Source of the DNA: Monodelphis domestica
Taxonomy: Eukaryota > Chordata > Mammalia > Didelphimorphia > Didelphidae
Length of the DNA stretch: 64,000 nucleotides
Direction: 5' to 3'
NCBI RefSeq assembly: GCF_027887165.1
Contig: NC_077232.1
Span: forward strand, 274,648 to 338,647
A program made the translations under genes and the position numbers. The notes beneath the pieces are model-generated. The model searched no databases and was not told the origin of the DNA. It saw only the letters and a list, made by a program, of their open reading frames with translations. Each line of letters starts with the position of its first letter. Within the stretch, counting starts at the first letter, position 1. This document shows, one piece after another, positions 11,016 through 21,300 of the stretch.

Positions 11016-12194
11016 GGTCTGGGCCTCCTCCTCAGCCCCCTTGGGAGACAGAGCGAGTGTGTGAACACTGATTAAGCGCCTGCTGTGTGCAGGCCCCGAG
11101 CCCAGGGCGAGGACGCAGAGGAAGGCCAGGCCAGGCCTCCAGGAGCTCCCGGCCTAAGGGCCGAGCCTGGGAGAGGCTGGAGGCTGCGGGGTGGACGGCG
11201 CGGGGCCCGCCGGAGCCCCGGCATTCACGTGGTTCCTTGGGGAGGGAGGACGAGGCCAGCTGGGAGGCCGCCAGTGGCTGAGGGTCAGGGAAGGGGAAGA
11301 GGCCTGGCCCGACGTGCCACGGATTCGAGGTGGAGGGAACTGGGGGCGACGCTGGGCTGGGCCTGCACACAGCCAGGGACTCGGGCAGAAAAGGTTCCGG
11401 GGAGGAGGCCGAGCCTGAGCCGGGAGGAGTGAGCCCCCTGCAGACGGAGGCACAGCCACGAGGGCGCCCGAGGCCCAAAGGACCTCAAGCGTGCAAGGGC
11501 GGAGCCAGCCTCGGCCACCACCAGGCTGCCGACCTCCCGCCTCCTCCCTCCGTGGGTCCCCCGGCCAGCAGGTGCCAACCTTTCCCGGAACTCGGAGAGC
11601 AGGTTAAGCCGCCCTCCAATCTCCCAGCAGCCTCGCCTCCACGCCCAGGCCGGCCCCTCCCCTGGCCTTTGTTCCCGGGGCTCCCGAGGGGCCGCCTCTG
11701 CCTCCGTCGCGCCCGTCGGGGAGCTCCCGGGGCCTCCCACGGCCACCCGGGTAGGTGCTGGGCTTCTCGCCTGGCCGAGCCTGGAAGCGCTCCCAGCATC
11801 CTCTGCCCGCCCTGGGCGGTGGGGCCGCAAGTTTCGGTTGCATCATCTCATCTCTGGGCCGTGATCGCTCGCTCGCTCGACACCTCCCTACTGAGCCCGA
11901 CTCCCCGTGCAGAGCTTCCCTCCTCGGACCTCCCGCGGCCCCCCCTCTCCGAGGAGACCCCCAACCCTCCCTCTCCCCCCACGGGAGGCCACGTGCCGCC
12001 AGCTCCCTCCTCCTCCCCGCCTCCGTCCCTGGCCTTCTGCCTGCTCTGGTGGTCCTCTTCCTCCTCCACGTGGGGGAAGCCCTGGAGGAGCCTCCTGCCC
12101 CGGCCGGCTCTCTCCATCCTGAGCTCCCCAGAGCGACCCCGGCACGGGCCACGGCTGTCCCCTCCCGGACGTCCCCTTCTCTGGAGAGCATCCC
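11016..12194. other. ANO9 upstream flank, no second gene seen
   Basis: GC-rich sequence with a short dispersed-repeat remnant at about 11055-11150 (GATTAAGCGCCTGCTGTGTG). It must hold the ANO9 promoter, but no clear TATA, CCAAT or noncoding exon was identified. Long open frames here run on both strands and reflect high GC content. Confidence 0.45.
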
Positions 12195-12201
12195 CTCCCC
12201 G

Positions 12202-12660
12202 TGCTGCCCGGCCTGGGGGGCTGCCTGGCCTGGGGGGCTGCCTGGCCTGGGGGGCTGCCCTGGCCTGGGGGGGGCTGCCCTGGCCTGGGGGGCTGCCCTG
12301 GCCTGGGGGGGGGCTGCCCTGGCCTGGGGGGCTGCCCTGGCCTGGGGGGCTGCCTGGCCTGGGGGGCTACCCTGGCCTGGGGGGCTGCCCTGGCCTGGGG
12401 GGCTGCCTGGCCTGGGGGGCTGCCCTGGCCTGGGGGGCTGCCTGGCCTGGGGGGCTACCCTGGCCTGGGGGGGCTGCCCCAGCTGGGAGAGCTACCCTGG
12501 CCTGGGGGGCTGCCCTGGCCTGGGGGGCTGCCTGACCTGGGGGGCTACCCTGGCCTGGGGGGCTGCCCTGGCCTGGGGGGCTGCCTGGCCTGGGGGGCTG
12601 CCCTGGCCTGGGGGGCTGCCCTGGCCTGGGGGGCTGCCTGGCCTGGGGGGCTGCCCCGGC
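12202..12660. repeat. GC-rich minisatellite, 15-17 bp unit
   Basis: About 27 head-to-tail copies of a unit built around GGGGCTGCCCTGGCCTGG, with and without one CCT step and occasional TACC variants. One divergent unit lies near 12475 (CCAGCTGGGAGAG). It lies between ANO9 and the proline-rich ORF. The open frames across it are artefacts. Confidence 0.95.
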
Positions 12661-12724
12661 CCCTCTTCTCTCCTCCCTCTCCGCATCATCATCATCATTA
12701 AAATCCTGACCTTCTGAGCATCGC

Positions 12725-12835
12725 TATATGGATTGCTTCCAAGGCAGGAGGGCCGGAAGGGCTGGGCAGTGGGAGTCAAGTGACTTATCCAGGGTCACCC
12801 GGAGGAGGTGTCCGAGGCCTGGCTTCCCATCCTTT
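12725..12835 (-). mobile_element. MIR-type SINE fragment
   Basis: GATTGCTTCCAAGG, then AAGTGACTTATCCAGGGTCA, the reverse-strand MIR core. Confidence 0.6.
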
Positions 12836-12944
12836 CTCCCCAAAGCCTCTGCTCTGCAGCTTTCCCCAGTGGTGTGGAGGCCCCGCCCCCCTCTAAGCCA
12901 CGTGGGTCTAAAATGGTGGCCTCCCCATTCATCCCGGCACTAAG

Positions 12945-13095
12945 GGCACCTACTACGCGCCAGGCACTGTGCTGGGCCCCTCATCCCAAGGGGGGGCGCT
13001 ACCTATTTCTATCCTCATTTGACAGGTAGGGAGACTGAGGCAAATAGAGTTCAGGGAATATCCGGCGCGGATTTGGAACTCGGGTCTGCCTGCTC
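12945..13095 (-). mobile_element. MIR SINE
   Basis: CACCTACTACGCGCCAGGCA, a CTCATTTGACAGGTAGGGAG core and a GAACTCGGGTCTGCCTG end follow the reverse-complement MIR order. Confidence 0.75.
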
Positions 13096-13394
13096 TGGCC
13101 CATCCCCCATTGGGCCCCTCCCAAGTCCAGGATCCCTGGCCCCTGGCCCCGCCCAGGCCCTTCCCTCCAGCCTTTCCCTGCTCCCCACCTTCCATTGGCC
13201 CTCCTCCGGGGAGCCAGGCAGGGGCCGGGGCTGCCCCCCATGGAGAACAGGCAGGCCAAGCAGGAAGGAGGCTGGGGGGGCGCTCTTTCCTTTCCAGGCC
13301 CAGGAGCCCCCCCATTGGAGTGGGGGAGGGTGCCCAAGCTCTGCTCTGCCCCCTCCCCCCACCAGCCAAGGGCGGGGGGGGGGGGGGGGGGCGC

Positions 13395-13970
13395 CCGCCC
13401 TTGGATCACCTGGCAGGATTCTCACCACAGCCCTGATTATCCCCAGTTAACAGGTGAAGAAACTGAGGCAGACAGGCTGAAGTGCTGCTAGAGGAGCATC
13501 TCGGGCTTCCTTGCTGCAGGCTCCCGGTACGGGGAGGCCCTTCTGCCCAGGCCGGCCTCACCTGCATGATGGGGGCCTCCTCAGGTGCTTCTGGAGCTCC
13601 GAGCTGGGACTTCCGTGTGAGCCTCCCTCCCTCCCAGGAGCCCCAGGCACGAGGGGAGGGGCGGGGACAAGGGGAGGGGCGGCCCCCCTCAGCCCCGCCC
13701 TCCCCAGAGAAGGCACCTGCCCCGCGGGGGCGGGAATGTGAGGAATGCAGTGCTTGGATGCGCCCATTGCACAGGCCCCCAAACTGAGGCTGAGCCTGGA
13801 GCTGGAATCCACCAGCACCGAATTCAAGTCCCTCCACAGACACCCACTGGCGGAGATGCAGGACTTATTTGCCACTTCCTTCTCCAGCCCATTTTACAGA
13901 GGAGGAAACTAAGGCAAACGGAGCTGTGCCTTGGCCAGGGTCTGCAGCTGACTGAGGCCCACTTCTAGCC
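13395..13970 (-). mobile_element. Two MIR fragments
   Basis: One core at about 13410-13490 (GGTGAAGAAACTGAGGCAGA) and another at about 13880-13970 (GAGGAAACTAAGGCAAACGG), both reverse-strand MIR. The GC-rich stretch between them shows no gene. Confidence 0.6.
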
Positions 13971-14439
13971 GCACTGTGAAGCCCAGCCCTTAGGAGGCGC
14001 TACAGCCACGCTGGGAGGACCGGCTTTCCCCGGGGGCCTCCCAGGCTCCCTCCCGGTGCCTTTCCTGCCCCGGAACACGCTTAGAACACGCTTAGGCCCC
14101 AATTCTTTCCTCCGTCCCCCAGAAGGACATTCCGCAAGCGGGTTGTAAAGGACCTACTATGTGCCGGGCAGCCCCAGCCACGGGGCCGGCGTACCAGGCA
14201 GAGGGCAGCCGGAGCCGGAGCGGCCAGCAGGGGCCGAGGAAGGCGGCCTCCGCCAGCCGGGCCAAAGCGCCTTCCCCGGCTCCCCCCAGACCCCAGCAGA
14301 GCCAGGAGGGTTCTGGCCTCAAAGGGAGGCCAGAGAGACCGCGGGCGAGGGCGGTCCTGGCTGGAGGGACCCCTCCCCCGGCTTCTCGCAGGGCTTGGCA
14401 CAGTGCCCGGCATGTTCTACGCCCCGTCCGTCATGTCCC

Positions 14440-14585
14440 CTTTGGGATATTCATGGCAGTGACACTAGGGTGGTTCAAATGAGGAAACTGAGGCAAACAG
14501 AGTCAGTGACTGGCCCAGGGTCACCCAGCTAGGAAGTGTCTGAGCCTGAATTTGAACTCGGGTCTTCTTGACTCCAGGCAACATC
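14440..14585 (-). mobile_element. MIR-type SINE
   Basis: GAGGAAACTGAGGCAAACAG, GGCCCAGGGTCACCCAGCTA and TTTGAACTCGGGTCTTCTTG in order; well preserved. Confidence 0.8.
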
Positions 14586-14639
14586 GGGACCATTTTACAC
14601 AGGAGCAGACGGTGGTTGGTCCAGTCCCTCCGCCTGCCC

Positions 14640-14850
14640 AGCTCTGTGCCCCTTCCTCCGTGAAGCCTGCCACGATCTCCCCGCCCAGTTGTCGGCCATC
14701 TCCCTCCTCTGGTCGGCCAGCCTCTTCTCCCCCCTGCCTGCACAGGGCTGTCTCTAGAACGCAATCCCCGAGAGGACAGGCACCGCCCCGTGCCCAGCAC
14801 AGAGCCTGGCACCCCGGGACTCATCATTGGCACCCAGTGGGCTCCTGAGG
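14640..14850 (+). mobile_element. L2 LINE 3' end
   Basis: GAAGCCTGCCACGATCTCC followed by CCGAGAGGACAGGCACCG and CCCAGCACAGAGCCTGGCAC resembles the conserved L2 3' terminal region. Confidence 0.55.
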
Positions 14851-15119
14851 CGCCCCCCAGCAGGCGGCCTGTAGACCCAAGTCTTTTGCAAAGGCCCCAT
14901 AAAAGGATAAAAAGTATGGGCAGGAGACATTCTTCTGAGAGGCCCACCCCCGCCCCATGGCATCCTGGGACAGTGAGCCCAGAGGCAGACACGGAGGTAA
15001 CCACGGGATGTCGGAGTCCTCTGCTGCGCCCTCACGCCCGGGCGGCTCTAGCTCGCTTCCCTCCCAGTTCCATCCCCCCGAAGGAGGCCGAGTCCCTCCT
15101 CTGGATCCGTGCGAGGCCC

Positions 15120-16110
15120 CCAAAAGCTACACTTTTCGACTTTTAATGGTATTTCATTTCCCCAAATCACGTGCCCAAACAGGCTGTCCCTGTCTCTTCC
15201 TGATCTTGAGCTCCAGATTCGAGATGGTGCGGGAGGGCAACGGCGTGAGCAGCACACGCGGCTCATCCTGAATCTGGCTGCACCACTGAGAGGAGCGAGG
15301 CCATCCCCCGCGCGTGGCTGCCCAGGAGTGCCGTGGCGCCATCCCACAGGCTGGTTCTTCTCGCTTCACTTTGCCTCCTCCATCCAGGCTTTTCCGAAAT
15401 CAGCCTCTCCGTCATTTCTAGAAGCACAGCCACGGGCCACGGTTCGTGTGGCCGCCCCTCCGTTTCCGATTCGTTGCCAGCACAAAAAGCTGCCAGATCT
15501 ATACTTGTCCAAACAGGCCCTTTTCCCTTTTTCTTTGATCTCTTTGGTCCAGCCCCAGTAGAGGGATTGCCCAATCAAAGGGATGCACAGCTTTGGAGCC
15601 CTTGGGGCGCAGGTCCAAATTGCTCACCAGAATGGTTGGCTGGGTTCCCAACTCCACCAACAATGCACCAGCATCCCAATCTTCCTCAAATTTCCTCCAA
15701 CATTTCTCATTTGCCTTTTCTGTCACATGGGCCAATCATAAGGCGGTCAGAGTGATTTAGAACCTCTTTTTCTCACAACTACAGCCAGCTTTGATCTCTT
15801 CAGAAAACTGCCGTTCAGATCCTTTGACCATTTATCAATTGGAAAATGCCAGATTTTTCTAAATTTGACTCAGGTGGTCACCTGTTTGAGAAAGGAGGCC
15901 TGGAGCAGAGATACTTGCTGTACAATGCCACCCCCCTTCTGCTTCCCTTCCCTTCCCTTGTTTCAATTTGAGTCAAACCGGTCCATTGGACATCCTCTAA
16001 TGCTCTCCATCTCTTCTTTGGTCTTAAATTCCTTCCTGCTTCCGGGATCACACAGGGAAACCGTTCTGGGTTCCCCTGTTTGCTTATGGTAGCACCTTTC
16101 ATGTCTACAT
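15120..16110 (-). mobile_element. LINE-1 3' fragment
   Basis: Contains CCAGAATGGTTGGCTGGGTT, CAACTCCACCAACAATGCAC, CCATTTATCAATTGGAAAAT and related phrases. These are the antisense of the LINE-1 3' region found in marsupial copies. It is old and diverged. Confidence 0.7.
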
Positions 16111-16199
16111 CCTGTACCCAAGTTGTCCTTCTCTTGGGACTGTCCTTGGGTGCCTGTGGAGAGGGGGAGGGGAGCAGCCCAGCCCCATGGCCCTCTGGC

Positions 16200-16860
16200 T
16201 AGTACTGAACTCTGAGCTGGGGCATCACGGAGAGGGCCCTGTGTGCCTCTCTGGCAGGTGTGCTGTAGGTTCACCACCACAGGCTCATCCCAGCAATTCC
16301 TTGAACTTCTCATCGGGCTGAATTTTCTTATCATCACCAGACCTGAGACTTTGGAGGAAGGGGCCCAGGGTGGTGGTGTCTTTCCAGGGAAGGGAGCTGT
16401 CACCCTGGAGGGTCTGAGGAATTACTCTGGCCCAGGGGCCCGGAACAACTCTGCAAGCCTCCCCTCTCTCCTGGCCAACTTCCCTGGGGCAGGCCCTCAT
16501 CACCTCCAGTCTGATCTATAGGAAGGGCATCCTGGGGGTCGGCTTGCCTCAGCTCTCCCTCCTTCCCCCCCCTCACTCCCTAGCACCCCCCAGGAACAAG
16601 GGCTGGGCCTGCCCCCTCCTCCCTCCCTGGGCTCCCAAGGCCCTCCAGCCCCGCCCCATGCCAGGATCCCTTGCCCTCAGAGCCTTCGTAGTTTACCCTG
16701 CCGGCATCTCAGCAGGTGGCGCCCCCTGCAGACGGCTCTGCTCCCCTCCCACCCGCAACCCTTCAGCCAGTCTTTCCAGAGCTGCTGGGGCCCTGCTCCT
16801 GCCTGGGGCGGCTTGAGGCTCTCCCCGGCTCCACCCTCTCTCTGTCCCCTTCCTGGCCCG

Positions 16861-16899
<39 letters not shown>

Positions 16900-17040
16900 T
16901 CCTAGCATCCCTGGGCACACTGGAGCCCTTCGGGTCCCCCCTCCCCCTTGGGGTCCAAGAGCAGCGGAAGCCCCGCTGGTGGCGGCAGCGCCACCTGCAG
17001 ACGCGACACTCCCCATGCCAAGGGATTAAAAGCAAGCAGC
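16200..17040. other. Spacer, no gene seen; (CTG)n tract
   Basis: Mixed sequence with a run of about 12 CTG triplets at 16861-16899 (CAG on the minus strand), just beyond the poly(A) signal of the proline-rich gene. No start codon and exon structure could be supported around it. Confidence 0.6.
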
Positions 17041-17042
17041 AG

Positions 17043-17048
17043 TTTAAT
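17043..17048 (-). promoter_or_regulatory. Poly(A) signal of the proline-rich gene
   Basis: ATTAAA on the minus strand, 120 bases past the stop codon at 17168. It is the commonest variant of AATAAA and supports a genuine short 3' UTR. Confidence 0.55.
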
Positions 17049-17167
17049 GAGAGCCCCCCGGGCGGCCCCAGGTGGTCAGTGGCCTCGGGTGGTGAGTGAG
17101 CAGCCTGGCAGGCCTGCCCGCAGGGCGCTTCCAGGGTGGGGGGTGGGGGCCGCTCTCTGTGAGCTCC

Positions 17168-17989
17168 CTAAGCCAGGGTGGTGTGGGGGGGAGTCACGGT
17201 CAGAGGCGGGGGGGTCACGGTTAAAGGAGGCAGGTTCAAGGTTAGGGGGGGCAGGTTCACGGTTAAGGAACTAAAGCCCTGGGGGCAGGGAGGCGGGGAC
17301 ACGGTCAAGGAGGGCGGGGAGATCGTCAGAGGGGGCGGGGTCACGGTCATGGGGGGCGGGGTCACGGGGGCCAAATCATGGGAGGTCAGATCGATGGGGG
17401 GCGGAGTCACGACGAAGGGGGGCACGTTCACATTCAGGGGGGGCGGGGTCAAGGTGAAGGGGGCCACGTAGAGGGTGTCCTTGGGCGAGCCCGGAGGGGG
17501 CGGGGAGAAGGTGAAGGTGGGAGGGGTCACGGTCAGGGGCGGTGGGACGAAGGTATAGGGCGGTGGCGTTACGGTGAAGGGAGGAGGGGTCACGGTAAAG
17601 GGCGGCGGGGTCACGGTCAGGGGCGGCGAGGACGCGGGCGAGGGCGGGGGCGGCGAGATTAGAGTGGCCGGGGTCGCCGCGGCGGCCCGGATAGTCGAGG
17701 CCGAGCCGACGAGAGCCGCCTGGCTCTGGCTCTGGGGTTCTTGGGGCCTGGGGAACTTCTTCCAGGAGTGGACGCGGTATGTGGAGGCGGAGGGCTTCGG
17801 GGTCACGATCAGGGTTTTGAGGGTCGGGCGGAGGAAGTTGGAGGTCAGCTGTTGTTCGGAGGTGTTAGGCGGAGGCTGCGGGACCTGGTGCCCGGCGCTC
17901 GGGCCGGCGATGCCCGACTGCTGGGAGCGGTCGTGGGCCCTAGAGGACAGCTGCCGCGAGCGCGTCGTCGCGGGGGAGCTGATGATCAT
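17168..17989 (-). CDS. Unrecognised single-exon proline-rich protein, 273 aa
   Basis: I do not recognise this gene. One uninterrupted frame runs from ATG (17989-17987) to TAG. An in-frame TAA at 18019-18017 lies just upstream, so this is the most 5' usable ATG; purine at -3. Residues 1-120 are ordinary and basic or Ser/Gln-rich (VHSWKKFPRPQEPQSQSQ). From about 120 to the end it is a degenerate heptad with consensus TPPPLTV in which the L slot takes L, F, Y, M or I, broken by segments such as PKDTLYVAPF and PIDLTSHDLA. Only hydrophobics fill that slot and T/V alternate around it, which suggests protein-level selection rather than a neutral minisatellite. There is no signal peptide or membrane segment. 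An ATTAAA lies 120 bases downstream. The gene is head to head with PTDSS2 across a 382-base promoter with two X-boxes, which hints at ciliated-cell or testis expression. The alternative is a minisatellite that happens to be open. Confidence 0.55.
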   Translation of the reverse strand: MIISSPATTRSRQLSSRAHDRSQQSGIAGPSAGHQVPQPPPNTSEQQLTSNFLRPTLKTLIVTPKPSASTYRVHSWKKFPRPQEPQSQSQAALVGSASTIRAAAATPATLISPPPPSPASSPPLTVTPPPFTVTPPPFTVTPPPYTFVPPPLTVTPPTFTFSPPPPGSPKDTLYVAPFTLTPPPLNVNVPPFVVTPPPIDLTSHDLAPVTPPPMTVTPPPLTISPPSLTVSPPPCPQGFSSLTVNLPPLTLNLPPLTVTPPPLTVTPPHTTLA

Positions 17990-18371
17990 CCCGGCGGCGA
18001 CCGCGGGGCCTGGACGTTACCCTGGCAACCGATACTCCGCGGGGTTCCGGAAGTGCTCGGAACTCCGAATCCCAGGATGCCGTGAGGCCCGGCGGCTGCG
18101 CGAGGGGCGGGGCGCAAATGAGCTTCCCAGCGGGCTGGGCGTTGGAGGCGGGACCAAGGGTTACCTTGGCAACCGAGCCGCGTCTCCCCGGCCCACGGCT
18201 GGAGACGACAAGCTTCGACGCGCCGTGCGGCCTGGGAGCCGCGTCCAGTAACATGCGCCGGCCCTCCCTGCGTGTAGGGCGGGGCCTACGTGCGGGGCGG
18301 GACGGGGGCGGGGCGCACCGGGCGGCCTGAGCCGGAGCCTGAGGCGAGCTGAGCCCAGCTCCGCGAACGCC
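17990..18371. promoter_or_regulatory. Bidirectional CpG promoter with two RFX X-boxes
   Basis: This 382-base CpG-rich interval separates the proline-rich ORF (-) from the PTDSS2 start codon (+). It contains GTTACCCTGGCAAC at 18016-18029 and GTTACCTTGGCAAC at 18160-18173. Both are perfect inverted half-sites (GTTACC-2-GGCAAC), the RFX-factor X-box. An ETS-like CCGGAAGTG is near 18047 and GC boxes lie at 18278-18320. No TATA box is seen. Confidence 0.75.
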
Positions 18372-21300
18372 ATGCGTAGGGCCGAGCGCCGGGGGGCCCC
18401 GGGCCCGGGGCCGCAGGGCAAGGCCTTGCTGGAGGAGCCACCGGCGGAGCCCGGGCCCGGGGCTGGGGCTGGAGCTGGAGACCGGGCCGAGGCCGGGACC
18501 GGGGGCCGGCGCAGCACCGAGTCCGAAGTCTACGACGACGGCACCAATACCTTCTTCTGGTGAGCGCGGGTGGGCGGGCGCGCGGCCGTCTGCGCGGGCG
18601 TGGACACGGGGAGCGCGCGCCCCCGAGCCGGCCTGGCCCCTCCCTCGACCACCCGCCGGGGAGAAGTCGGGAGCCCCTTACGCGTCTGACCCCGTGACCC
18701 CCGTTGACCCCTGCAGCGGCGTTGGGTGGCCTTCCCCCTGACCTTTCTTTGACTCTGGCAGTGCCCGCGCTGGCCCTGGGCCTCCCGGGGGCCTCGGCTG
18801 AGGGAGTCAGGGGAAGGCTTCTCGCAGAAGGTCAGTCCGCTGGCCTTGATTAAGTGCCTTCTCCTCCGTGCCGAGCCCTGGGCACAAAGTAAAGTAATGA
18901 ACTGCGCCTGTCCTCGGGAGCCCCGAGGCCCCCTGGGTCTGCTACGGGCCAAGGAGAGGGGATTCGGGAGGCAGGGGAGGCCCCGGCGTCTCGAGGGATC
19001 AGGAGCTAGGGGCCTCGGAGAGCCTGGAAGCAGAGGGCAGCCCGAGAAGCCAGGAGAGCTGGTGGTGGGACGGCCAGGAAGTCAGGGTCACTGGATCCAG
19101 TGGAGACCAGTGGGAGAGGCCTAAGAAGGCTAGAAAGGGAGGGCTTCCAATGCTCCTCGAGCCTGAGAGCTGTAGTGGCAGTGGCTACGGGATGGGCCCC
19201 ACCTGTATCAACTGGATACCCGAATGGAGGATGAACCCCCAAGCAGGCCCGAGGGGATGAGGGCCAGCACCACTGGGGTCTCTTTGAGGGGAGAAGGGAC
19301 AGAGGGGAAATGGACCAGAGGTGCAGCGCAGGGGAAATGGACCAGAGGTGCAGCGCAGGGGAAATGGACCTGAGGTGCAGCGCAGGGGAAATGGACCAGA
19401 GGTGCAGGCAGGGGAAATGGACCAGAGGTGCAGCGCAGGGGAAATGGACCAGAGGTGCAGCGCAGGGGAAATGGACCAGAGGTGCAGCGCAGGGGAAATG
19501 GACCAGAGGTGCAGCGCAGGGGAAATGGACCAGAGGTGCAGCGCAGGGGAAATGGACCAGAGGTGCAGCGCAGGGGAAATGGACCAGAGGTGCAGCGCAG
19601 GGGAAATGGACCAGAGGTGCAGCGCAGGGGAAATGGACCAGAGGTGCAGCGCAAGGGAAATCCCCAGATGCTCCAGACAAAATGGACAGCCTCGGCACTA
19701 GAGTGAGAGAGAATGGAGAATCCAAGATGACTCCTAGGTTGGGAGCCTGAGGGACTGGCAGGCCCCATGTTCCCTGGACAGTAATAGGGAAGGTGGCACT
19801 CCCAGCTTAGCACTCCAGGGTGCTGCCCAAGCCTGGATCACCAGTACACACTGGTTGCCCTAGCTCAGGACCACTAAACAGCTATGGGATTACATGTGTC
19901 ATCTCCAGTCTAGAAGGGAAGAAGCTGGCCTCAGAGAGGTCGATGATGATGGTGGTGACTTGGCCCCCACTGCTGCCCTGGGAAATGGGGGCTAAGAGCT
20001 CCATTTTATAGGAAGGGAATCTAAGGCACAATAGTGAAGGGCCTTATCCTGTATCCCAGAGCTGGTAGTGCCTGGCTTTGATTCGCACCCAGGTCTTTCT
20101 GGCCCTCTGCCCCAAGTGTGCCCAGAGCTGTGCCCAAGCAGATGACCCCACATCTCCCCACCCACTTCATGAGTGTGAGGGGACGGAGCCGAGCGCCTAG
20201 AGTCACTCCACAGTTTAACCAGCTACTAGAGGAGAGCCCTGTGGTTAGTCCCTATCCTGCCTTGGGCACTTGCTGTGGCCAGATCTCAGTCTCCTCATCT
20301 GTAAAGTGGGAATAAGAGTTTTCTCTGCCTCCTGGGGAGTAAGGAGCCTCATATTAGGCAGTGGCTGGAAAAGCCTGCTGTGGGATGGCAAGCAGGTGTT
20401 CTTGTTGACTGGATTTGGAATCAGACCCTGAGGGGGCCTCCCCAACGGCCCTGCTGCTCCCCTCACTCCATCCCTCTCTGTGAAGTCTTGCCAAAGGGCT
20501 CCTCCGGACCCCGGGAGCCTTCTTAGGCTCGGGGCACTCCCCACGTCTGCCTGGGTACTCTTGGGGCAAGTCTTATGTGAGAAGCATCCAGACCGGCTGG
20601 GCAGAGATGGGGGAGCCTCGCCCTCCTTTCCGGAGGGTTTCCTTGGGGTGCCTGAGCAAATGCTGACCAGGCACCTTCTCGGTGGAGAAGGGCTTGGGAA
20701 GGCTGGCAGGCCTGGGAGGCAAAGGTCACTCTGGGCCGTTTCTCCAGGGCCATCTCCCTGTGATGAGAGGGTGGGGGTTGGGCAGTCGTGAGGGGAGAAA
20801 CAGGAGTTTGGGAGAGGGGCACGACGGGCCTCAATCACCTGGAGGAGAAGGAGAAAGGGCGGCACCACTGGAGACACTGGGTGAAGAAGCGGCTGGGCGG
20901 CCATGTTCTGGGGGGGGCGGCCTGGGAGACCCCCCAGGAGGCCCCGCCCAGCTTTGTGCCCTCTGAGCCCCGGAGGAAGGATGACAAAGCGCTGCTTCTT
21001 GTTGGGGTTGCCCTGGAGAGACATTCCCCCTCCCTTCCCCAGGGAACTCGAGCTGACCCGTTCGGGCGGGCACACGGCCTATCTGCCTGTCTATCTGTCC
21101 ATGGAGGCTGAGCCTGCCGTTGGCCGGCTTTCTGGGGCCCCAGCCGAGGCCGCCGGGGGAGCCTCTCGCCTGCTGGGCTGGTCCGAGATCTTGGAAAGAC
21201 GCCCCAAGCCAGGAGGGGGCGGCAGGGCTGGTGGGACGGATGGGGGAGGGGCCTTCTTAGGCGGGGCCAGGAGCCCAGCCGCCTGTCCAGGGCCTGTGGG

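Noticed and set aside
11330-12717. Frames of 300-400 codons on the + strand
   Set aside because: Much of their length is the GC-rich minisatellite, and comparable frames are open on the other strand; compositional artefact.
16763-17035. Minus-strand frame with 12 glutamines (CAG repeat)
   Set aside because: It lies past the poly(A) signal of the proline-rich gene, has no other coding hallmark and is best read as a triplet microsatellite.
19006-19813. Minus-strand frames repeating CTSGPFPLR and CAAPLVHFP
   Set aside because: The 27-bp VNTR unit is divisible by three, so all frames stay open. Copies are nearly identical, so there is no sign of protein selection.
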